Source: Catenaria anguillulae PL171
Lineage: Eukaryota; Blastocladiomycota; Blastocladiomycetes; Blastocladiales; Catenariaceae
Direction of reading: 5' to 3'
Length of the DNA: 64,000 nucleotides
Assembly (NCBI GenBank): GCA_002102555.1
Contig: MCFL01000025.1
Location: 124,001-188,000 of the forward strand
The position numbers and the translations under genes were made by a program. The notes beneath the pieces were generated by a model that did not search any database, was not told where the DNA came from, and saw only the letters and a list, made by a program, of their open reading frames with translations. Within the stretch, counting starts at the first letter, position 1. Each line of letters opens with the position of its first letter. Of this stretch, positions 56,353 through 64,000 are shown piece after piece.

Positions 56353-57277
56353 TCAAACTCCGACAACCTTGGTGAGCGTTTGCAGGTGGCCCTCGAGTGC
56401 AACGAGCCATTCCGACAGCTGCTTGCGGACCTTGTCCGTGTCCGACCCGAGCTTTGCGTAGAAATCCTTGCGGTACGGACAAGCCTTCATGGCCAACTGC
56501 AGCGGTGCGATTGAACACAAAGAAAGTCAAGTGCGGGATCGAAAAATGGAGAGAAAACAATGTAACGAGCAAGCTTGTACCGAGAAGATGGGGCGAACCA
56601 TCATGCTGTGGTGCGGCTTGAGCGTCGTCTCGTACGCCTTGGTAAACGACTCGGTGAGCTCTTCGGCTTCGTTGTTATGAGAATGCCGGAGAGCTTGCGC
56701 GCAAAAGCTGAGACCGCTGTGGAATGGGAAGGAGAAGGCGGTTGCGCAAAATTCAGCAACACCCAGAGAAATTGAACGTCAATGCAAAGAGAATCCAACG
56801 TACCGAGTGAGCCACAAAAGACCCTCAGTGGCTGTCTTCTTGTTATCTGCCTTTTCGCTCGTGATGAGCTTTTGAAGTGTGCTGTTCTTGGCGTTGTCAC
56901 TATTGTAACGTTCACGGATTTTCTAAGGAGAGCGGGCGGAGAGATGTAGGCGAAACAGTGAGTCCCCAGACACGTATCGAGGGCCACAACGGGCTGACCC
57001 TGGAACACAATCGCCAGACAGACCTTGACATTGCCAGACATGTCCGACTGGACGGGCTTGAATGCGGAACTCCCAAGCAAGTCTGTGGCACCAATATCGT
57101 GTAAAAGACGCGTCAGCCGGTCGCGGGTGTGGCCGATCAGGTCGAAACCAGGGACGGACCGAGCATGTTGATGAGGCCTTCGGTGGCCTCAAGGAATGAC
57201 GGCGTGTCGATGCCCTCGTCGGTGACAGGGACCTGCGTGTAGCTCTTGCTGAGCGTGTCAAAGTAGGTCGTTGACAT
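56353..57277 (-). CDS. Glycolipid transfer protein (GLTP) domain protein
   Basis: Spliced minus-strand gene starting MSTTYFDTLSKSYTQVPVTD. GLTP-fold motifs are FLEATEGLINMLDLIG, VQSDMSGNVKKIRERY (the headgroup-binding Asp and Asn helix), ATEGLLWLT (the conserved Trp), and ESFTKAYETTLKPHHSMMVR with the conserved His. The end is MKACPYRKDFYAKLG and LVALEGHLQTLTKVVGV. It should shuttle glycosphingolipids or related lipids between membranes. It is cytosolic with no signal. About four introns; exon borders are only partly fixed. Confidence 0.85.
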
Positions 57278-57617
57278 GGCGTCGCGTTCGGCTGCTGGTT
57301 GATCTCTTTGGTGCAGTTTGCGCTGTGCAGCTTCGCTTACAGGTGACAGAGGGCGGACATAGCATTCGATACTCGTCCGTACGGCAAATAAGAAGATCAG
57401 GTAGGCTCCAGGGCGCTGTATGTAGCCCGGGTCATTGTCCTTTGTGAGCAGCCGTCACGTGTTGCTCAACTTGAAGGCAGGCACAAGTGGCAGGATGATC
57501 GGCGGGCAGCTCAAGGGCCGATTTCGAACTGCGATCGAGTGACCCAATTGCAAGGTCATGCCATTTCCATCCAGAATCAGGATAAGTAAGTATCGAACTC
57601 GGTATCACACCTGCCCC

Positions 57618-58214
57618 ATGTATTCCACCATGCTTCGACTCTCGGCACTCTCACGCTCCTTCTCCACTGCCTCGCCGCTTCGCGCCGCCGTCACGGCCGC
57701 CGCCCAGTCCGTCAAGGCCCCACCCAAGGCCGTCCCAAAGCCCAATGGTACCAAGCACCCTCTCGCCCCATTTGTCGCCATGTGTCGGCCCCTCCTGATG
57801 CCCCTGGCGATGAAAATGCATCCGTCCTGCAGTCAATCTCACCGCCTGGACACATTGTCCGCACTGATTCGCCAGAAAAGGCCAAGGATGTCAAGTCCTT
57901 CCTCCACTACATCGGCCGTGACATGGAAAAGGTCGCTGCCAAGGTTCCTGTGCGTACTCGCTCCCGATTCTTTCGCATGTCTCGGCCCATAGGGTGGCCG
58001 GGCAAGGTTTCTGATTTATCTGACGCTTGCAATCCGGCCCGCCTCCATCTTTTTCGCTCCGCAGAGCTGGGAGTTCATGTTCACCGCCGACTCTGGCAAG
58101 CTCAAGGCCGCGGGCCTCAACCCTCGTCAGCGCAAGTACCTTTTGCTGTGGACTGAGCGGTACCGCCAAGGCCGGGATCTCCACATGATCAAGACCAGTG
58201 GAAAGCGCAAGTAG
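57618..58214 (+). CDS. FYV4: Mitochondrial small-subunit ribosomal protein mS41 (IGR motif)
   Basis: The N-terminus MLRLSALSRSFSTASPLRAA is a typical mitochondrial presequence. The IGR domain follows: VKSFLHYIGRDMEKVAAKVP, then after an intron (57950-58064) SWEFMFTADSGKLKAAGLNP and RQRKYLLLWTERYRQG. This matches the mS41/FYV4 family of the mitoribosomal small subunit. Between HPLAPFVAM and VSAPPDAPGDE (about 57780) the frame shifts by one base without room for an intron, probably an assembly deletion. An alternative start at 57630 is possible. Confidence 0.8.
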
Positions 58215-58415
58215 ATGCTGTTGTTTCCTTATGATACACGACACACTCAGTTAGTGAAGCACAATCAGCCCAAACAGCGCCATTCCCCAATGCGAAATCA
58301 CGCTCGATACAGCAACGGTAAGCACAAGACTGCATGATTGATTTATCCTCCAACCACCAAACATTTCAAGCTTGGCAAACAGCCAAGCAGTAGTCTACTA
58401 ACTTGCAATCCAACC

Positions 58416-59879
58416 TCAAGCCTTCTTGGCCGCCGCCAAAACATCCAAACTCTCACACAAGGCATCCACAAACATGCGCACATCCTGGAACGTATTGTAC
58501 AAGGGCGCGGGCGACACACGAATGACGTTTGGCTCGCGCTCATCCACCACCACGCCGCGCGATTCCAGCTCGCGCATGAGCCCGGACACGCTGGCAAACT
58601 CGGTAAACAGGAGCGACAATTGCGCACCGCGGGCAAACGGGTCGCGCGGCGTAATGAGGCGCACGCCGTGCGACGAGGGCCGCGGCACCACCACGGCATC
58701 AATCAAGTGCTCCAAGTAAGCCGTCAACCGCAGCGACTTTGAGCGCAGGGCGTCCATGGACGTTTGCGCAAACACTTGGAGTGAGCCCAACAGCGACACG
58801 GTCGCGACAACACTCGGGTTGGACAGTTGGAATCCCGCTGCGCCAGGCATGGCCTGGAACGTTTGCGGCATCTTGAACCGCGACTGCTTGTCGTGGCCCC
58901 ACCAACCGGCAAACCGGGGCAGGTCCGTGTCGCGGTGTTTGTTGTGCACAAATGCTCCGGCAATGCATCCGGGCCCGGCATTCAAGTACTTGTACGTGCA
59001 CCACGCCGCGAAGTCCACTCCCCACTCGTGCAAATGCAAGGGCACATTGCCAACGGCGTGCGCCAAGTCCCAGCCAACAACACATCCGGCCGCTTGGCCT
59101 GCACGTGTAATCTCGCGCATGTCAAATAGCTGGCCCGTGTAGTACTGGACACCTGAAAACATGACGAGAGCAATCTCGTGGCCTTGGTCGCGAATCACAC
59201 GCATGATATCCTCGTGGCGCAGGGTATCCTCGCCATCGCGCGGCGCAAGGGCAATCACGGCATCCTTTGGGTCGAATCCATGGAACTTGACCTGGGAAGC
59301 CACGGCATACGTGTCGGACGGGAACGCCTTGGCCTCAATGAGGATCTTGAACCTGGTAGGCGTGGGCCGGTAAAAGGCCACCATGAGCAGGTGCAAGTTG
59401 TTTGTGAGTGAGCCCATGCACGCCACCTCGTCGGCCGACGCGCCCACAATCTTTGCAAGCTCGCCCGTCACGGTTTCGTCAATCGAAACCCAGGGCCGGT
59501 TGTGCGGGTGGTCAAAGTGGCCCATGACGCCGCGCTCGGCCCATACTTGCAGCTCTTGCGTCAGCAACTCTTGCGTGCGCTTGGGCTGGAGCCCGAGCGA
59601 GTTGCCACACAAGTATACGACTTGGGACGACGAGTTGGCCGAGGCAGAAGTCGCCTGCGGGTACGTCGGAATGTGGAAGTCGGCGCGGTATGTTTGGACG
59701 GGATCCGAGGCGTCCAGGTGCGCGGCGAGCGCAGGCGAGTCGAGCGCGATGCCGGCTTGGGTGGCGGCCTGCTGGATGGCTGCGAAGGGGTGCGGCTGGG
59801 ACGAGGTGGCGGTTCCGGTACTGTTCGTGGTCATGGTTGAGGCAGCGGTGTCAATAGTGTCGAGGTGGAGGGAGGACAA
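58416..59879 (-). CDS. BNA5: Kynureninase
   Basis: A single exon of 487 residues (or 472 from the second ATG, 59834). Signatures of the PLP kynureninase family are VYLCGNSLGLQPKRTQELL, FDHPHNRPWVSIDE, MGSLTNNLHLLMVAFYRPT, KFHGFDPKDAV and VMFSGVQYYTGQLFDM. Next are CVVGWDLAHAVGNVPLHLHE (the Asp contacting the PLP pyridine) and WCTYKYLNAGPGCIAGAFVH with the PLP lysine in TYKYLN. It cleaves kynurenine or 3-hydroxykynurenine to (hydroxy)anthranilate in de novo NAD synthesis. The length is normal and no key residue is missing. Confidence 0.95.
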   Translation of the reverse strand: MSSLHLDTIDTAASTMTTNSTGTATSSQPHPFAAIQQAATQAGIALDSPALAAHLDASDPVQTYRADFHIPTYPQATSASANSSSQVVYLCGNSLGLQPKRTQELLTQELQVWAERGVMGHFDHPHNRPWVSIDETVTGELAKIVGASADEVACMGSLTNNLHLLMVAFYRPTPTRFKILIEAKAFPSDTYAVASQVKFHGFDPKDAVIALAPRDGEDTLRHEDIMRVIRDQGHEIALVMFSGVQYYTGQLFDMREITRAGQAAGCVVGWDLAHAVGNVPLHLHEWGVDFAAWCTYKYLNAGPGCIAGAFVHNKHRDTDLPRFAGWWGHDKQSRFKMPQTFQAMPGAAGFQLSNPSVVATVSLLGSLQVFAQTSMDALRSKSLRLTAYLEHLIDAVVVPRPSSHGVRLITPRDPFARGAQLSLLFTEFASVSGLMRELESRGVVVDEREPNVIRVSPAPLYNTFQDVRMFVDALCESLDVLAAAKKA

Positions 59880-60385
59880 TGCGCATCAGTTGGGGAGTGC
59901 GAGACACAGTGTTGCCCTCCCCAACAGACATCGGCTAAAAAACCAAGCCGCTACAGATCTGCGCGTCAGATCGGAGACTTCCTTCTACCTGCTTCCAGAA
60001 AGCTTCGATGAGTGACAACTCACACATACCCATTCTTCGGTCCTTATACATGCGGGTGGAGACCGAAGCATCAATCGGGCCGGCGCGGCGACTTGGGCTG
60101 CGCATGAATGGCAAAAACATAATGTGTAAACGTTTTGCTGACACAGTTCCCACGGCCCCGCATCATCGAAAAAGATCATCAGTCCGGTCCGACCTTGCCA
60201 TTCGTCTGTTTGAGTGGATCCCCTTCCATGCCATGTTTTCGTGTGCAGTGGAACGTGGGTTGACATCACCATCCGCTCTGCTGGTAGCGAGGATATAAAT
60301 GTAGCGCACCACCCGGCTCGCAATCCCTTTGCCGGACCTTCAATTTCATATTCCCATCTTAATCCATGAAAGTCTTTCCTTCACC
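59880..60385. other. Divergent promoter region
   Basis: Between kynureninase (minus) and the SET protein (plus). No gene seen. Confidence 0.45.
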
Positions 60386-61174
60386 ATGACCGACACCATG
60401 ACGAGCCTACCCCCTACTTCGGCCGCACTGGTCGCGCCTAGCTACAAGCCCACCCACCCGGAACAATTCAAGGTCCACTTTGGCGAAAACCTCAGGTGCA
60501 TTGCAGTCAATTACTGAACAACCCTCTTTAGAGCGCCTCGCCCCTGACCCGAGTCGTTCCTGTCAACCCTCAGCTCCAAGCTCATTACAACTCGCGCGTA
60601 TGCCAAGGACGAAGTCATTGCCAAGATTGAAGGCACCACCTTCGCTGCCAAGCGCTACACGACCGTGCAAACGGGGATCGATGAGCATGTCGAACTCAAC
60701 TCGGATCTCGTTTACATGAATCATAGCTGTGGGCCATCTTGTGTGTTTGACACGGACGCTATGGTGGTTCGTGCAACTCGCGGTACGTGTGCAACATCCT
60801 TGCAATTTCACGACTTCATCATGATGGCATTTCCGAAATTCTTACATTTTTGTACTTGCTTTCGTTTCTCGGATTTCCACGACGCAGATCTCGTTGCCGG
60901 CGATGAAATGACGTTTTTCTACCCCTCGTCCGAGTGGGACATGGATCAACCATTTGCCTGCTGGTGCTCTGCTCCGAACGTACGTCGGATCTCTTGCAAC
61001 TTTACATGGGTCTTTGCTTGCGCAGATGATTGATTTCGGTCGCCATTTCCTCATTGGCAGTGCGTCAAGATGGTCCAAGGAGCAAAGTACTTGACAGAGT
61101 CGCAGTTGGAGGGACAGGCCGTCATGTCGCACATCCGCGAGCTCCGCAAGACGGCGTTGGGTGGCAGGTCGTGA
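60386..61174 (+). CDS. Small SET-domain protein with post-SET-like cysteines
   Basis: Four exons (60386-60495, 60574-60782, 60888-60979, 61061-61174) give 174 residues in phase. SET features are SSKLITTRAYAKDEVIAKIE, LVYMNHSCGPSCVFDTDAM (the NHSC core), DLVAGDEMTFFYPSSEWDMD and a post-SET-like CWCSAPNCVKMVQGAKYL. This is a minimal SET fold with no added domains, the type seen in short fungal SET proteins whose substrates are mostly unknown. Methyltransferase activity is plausible because the NHSC and catalytic Tyr (FFYP) regions are kept. Substrate not predictable. Confidence 0.8.
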
Positions 61175-61979
61175 TTGTGAGTTACATGAGGGAATATCAA
61201 ATTGGCATCTTTTTAACTTGAAGAGACTTTGCATTTCAAAGACAGCCGCGTTTTGGCACCCTTGGGCAAATGCCATGACTTGATGTCTGCCCACAACTGA
61301 CGATCGCTTCTTTGCGGACCTCCACGGCATCCCACACGGTATGTAGCCTACGGGGTATCCACTGCCTACATGTAAGCAGGAAATCTTTATTTCCTATGTA
61401 TAATGTCATCAGCTTGGCAGTTTACGTGATCGATGATATGTAGGGAGTCATGGCAGCACCAATACCGGAAACAACCGGTGGTTATGTTGGGCGATCATAT
61501 TGTTGGCGCGTCGGGGGTCGGGAAACGTCGGGACCGCAACGCCAGGCCAGCGGTCGATGGGGCAAATCTTGCGGATTTCACAAATTTCATCGAGAAACAG
61601 AGGGCCACAAGCCCAACTTTGCTCCCGCCAGAGTGAGTGATGTGGACCAGTGTCCCGTCCGTCACGTCGCCGACTGTCTCACGAAAGCGCGAATGGCGAA
61701 AACGCTGCCCGCCTTTGACTTTTTTTTTCTTTCTTCTCTTCGAACTCCAAACCGTGTGGATCGACGCCCGCAGCCTCATTCCTCACTCTGTCCGCTACCG
61801 TCTTGCCAGCCCGGTCACCCCCGAAAAGGTACTTAATGGCCCCGCTCCCCTCGTGCCTTGCCCTCCTGCTGCCCTTGATCTCACTCAAACACAGTCCCGC
61901 TCACGTAACACCACCACCTTCATCCACGCATCTTGCTGCCTCTCAGTACCCCACCCCTCAACTTTCATTCTTCAACACC
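61175..61979. other. Upstream region of PEP carboxykinase
   Basis: About 800 nt with no supported gene. It presumably holds the PCK1 promoter and leader; the last 150 nt are C/T-rich. An open plus-strand frame continues upstream of the PCK1 ATG but resembles nothing. Confidence 0.45.
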
Positions 61980-64000
61980 ATGGCATCTGTTCCCTCCATC
62001 GCCGAGACCGTCCAGGACGTGCTCCACAAGGAAGCCGGCATCGACTACTCCAAGGAGATCAAGCGCAATCTCGCTATTGCCCAGCTCTACGAGGATGCCC
62101 TCAAGTACGAAGATGGCACATTCCTCTCGTCCTCGGGCGCCCTCATCACCTCCTCTGGCGCCAAGAAGGGCCGCTCCCCCCGCGACAAGCGCATTGTCGA
62201 GGAGGAGACGTCTGCTCGCGACATTTGGGTTTGTTTTCAGTTTCCTTGTCCTCCCCTCTCACCTGCTTGTGCGGCAGGCGGGCGGCATGCGGCCGAGGCA
62301 GCCCTCTCCCCGAGGCACAACGAGCACAACAACCAGCAATCCAGGTCGCTCCGAAACTGGCCGGTTGTCGACCGCCCAAATATCGACGCGCGTTTCAAGT
62401 TGTTGGGGACGATCTTGATTTGTATCCAAATATCGATTTTTTCCGTCAACCGGGTCCACCTCCAGCGCTCATTTGCATCGTGCCGCATCCGCCGCAAGCC
62501 ATGCCACCGCACGGGACACACAATTTCCGCCCTCAAACCCATTTTTGCTGCTAACACCTGCAATCTCTTGTCTCCGTTCACGTCCACAGTGGGGTCCCGT
62601 CAACGTCAAGATCTCCGAGTCGGTCTTCATGATCAACCGCGAGCGTGCCATTGACTACCTCAACACTCGTACACGCCTCTACGTCTTTGACGGTTTCGCC
62701 GGATGGGATCCCAACCACCGCATCAAGGTCCGCATTGTGTGCGCCCGTGCCTACCATGGTATGTCCCAGATATGCGTCCATGGCCTGTTCCCGACCACCT
62801 TCTGATGAAGCATGTTCTGACCGCCTTTTGTTTTCAACTTGCCCAGCCCTCTTCATGCGCAACATGTTGATCCGCCCGACCGAAAAGGAGCTCGAGGACT
62901 TTGGCCATCCCGACTTTACCATCTTCAACGCCGGCCAGTTCCCCGCCAACCGGTACACGACGGGCATGACGTCGACCACGTCGATTGCCATCAACTTCAA
63001 GCGCCGCGAAATGGTGATTCTCGGCACCCAATACGCTGGTGAGATGAAGAAGGGTATCTTTACCATCATGCACTACCTTATGCCCCGCGACGGTGTGCTC
63101 TCGTTGCACTCGTCGGCCAACGAGGGTCCCAAGGGCGATGTGTCGCTCTTCTTTGGTCTCTCCGGCACGGGCAAGACAACCTTGTCTGCGGACCCGCACC
63201 GTGCCCTGATTGGTGATGACGAGCACTGCTGGACCGACGACGGTGTGTTCAACATTGAGGGCGGTTGCTACGCCAAGTGCATTGACTTGTCTGCCGAAAA
63301 GGAGCCCGAGATTTTCAACGCCATTCGCTTCGGTTCCGTGCTCGAGAACGTGGTCTTTAACCCCGAGTCGCGCCTCGTCGACTACACCGACTCGTCGCTC
63401 ACGGAAAACACTCGCTGCGCCTACCCGATCGAGTACATTCCCAACGCCAAGGTGCCCTGTGTTGGTGGCCACCCAAAGAACATCATTCTTCTTACCTGCG
63501 ACGCCTTTGGCGTGCTCCCACCCGTGTCCAAGCTCACGTCGGCACAAGCCATGTACCACTTCATTTCCGGATACACGGCCAAGATTGCCGGTACGAGGAG
63601 GGCGTGACGGAGCCACAAGCCACCTTCTCTGCATGCTTTGGCCAGCCATTCCTCGTGTGGCACCCGACAAAGTACGCCAACATGCTTGCTGACAAGATGA
63701 AGCACCACTCTGCCGATGCCTGGCTCATCAACACGGGCTGGAACGGCGGCAAGTACGGTGTTGGCAAGCGCATTGCCCTCAAGTACTCGCGCGCCATCAT
63801 TGACGCCATTCACTCTGGCGAGCTTGCAAAGGCAGAGTACGAAGAGTACCCCGTGTTTGGCCTCCACATTCCCAAGAAGTGCCCCGGCGTGCCCGACGAG
63901 ATCTTGCACCCCAAGAAGGCCTGGCTCGGGTCCCAGGAGGAGTTTGGCGCCACGGTCAGCAAGCTTGCCCAGTTGTTTGTCAACAACTTCAAGTTGTACC
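61980..64000 (+). CDS. PCK1: ATP-dependent phosphoenolpyruvate carboxykinase, 3' truncated by window
   Basis: Exon 1 (61980-62228) starts [20 protein letters not shown] in a CACCATGG context. A 361-nt intron splits ...DIW|WGPVNV, exon 2 is 62590-62758, and exon 3 runs from 62847 past the window end. Motifs include [19 protein letters not shown], the kinase-1a P-loop [18 protein letters not shown], metal-binding [15 protein letters not shown], and [14 protein letters not shown]. It makes PEP from oxaloacetate in gluconeogenesis. Near 63595 the frame jumps by one base: the family motif should continue into [19 protein letters not shown], which lies in the next frame. Given such conservation this is most likely a sequence deletion. 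The last about 70 residues lie beyond the window. Confidence 0.95.

Overview
The window is eukaryotic nuclear DNA from a fungus-like genome. Genes are densely packed on both strands, GC-rich, and interrupted by many short introns of roughly 45-100 nt whose 5' splice sites are very often GTACG. White-collar-2 (blue-light GATA factor), a chitin-deacetylase-like enzyme, SYO1, a UDP-glucose 4-epimerase without a mutarotase half, ATP-type PEP carboxykinase, kynureninase and a mitochondrial IGR-motif ribosomal protein all point to a fungus. A ferroportin homologue and a RING-YEATS protein make an early-diverging (for example zoosporic) fungus plausible. That lineage call is inference.

Layout. 0.1-4.8 kb: a kelch-repeat membrane protein and an unrecognised acidic, frame-broken gene. 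4.8-11.9 kb: a gene-poor accessory stretch holding a dead Ty3/gypsy-type integrase remnant (minus strand), a dead DDE transposase remnant (plus strand) and two unrecognised genes. 11.9-28 kb: housekeeping block with COQ6, tafazzin, DNA polymerase eta, SYO1/HEATR3, an Mpv17/PMP22 protein, a GDSL esterase, UDP-galactose 4-epimerase, VDAC porin and an ENPP-type phosphodiesterase. 28-37 kb: an unrecognised acidic gene, a RING-YEATS protein, PAAF1/RPN14 and a hemerythrin-domain protein. 37-46 kb: poly(A)-binding protein, ribosomal P0, white-collar-2 and ferroportin. 46-64 kb: secreted subtilisin, NAD(P)HX epimerase, MRE11, a centromeric histone H3 (CENP-A), polysaccharide deacetylase, GLTP, mitochondrial mS41, kynureninase, a small SET protein and the 5' three-quarters of PEP carboxykinase, which runs off the window.

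The genes do not form a single pathway or cluster. Loose themes are genome maintenance (pol eta, MRE11, CENP-A), mitochondrial function (COQ6, tafazzin, VDAC, Mpv17, mS41, NAXE), ribosome and translation (SYO1, P0, PABP) and iron or oxygen handling (ferroportin, hemerythrin).

Several otherwise well-conserved genes contain a single apparent missing nucleotide, including PEP carboxykinase near 63,595. I read these mainly as assembly deletions. The items I consider most worth following are the RING-YEATS fusion with an altered YEATS core, the CENP-A with a long loop-1 insertion, the polymerase eta carrying three zinc fingers, and a 19-nt microexon that carries the tafazzin catalytic motif. No tRNA, rRNA or CRISPR array was found by eye.
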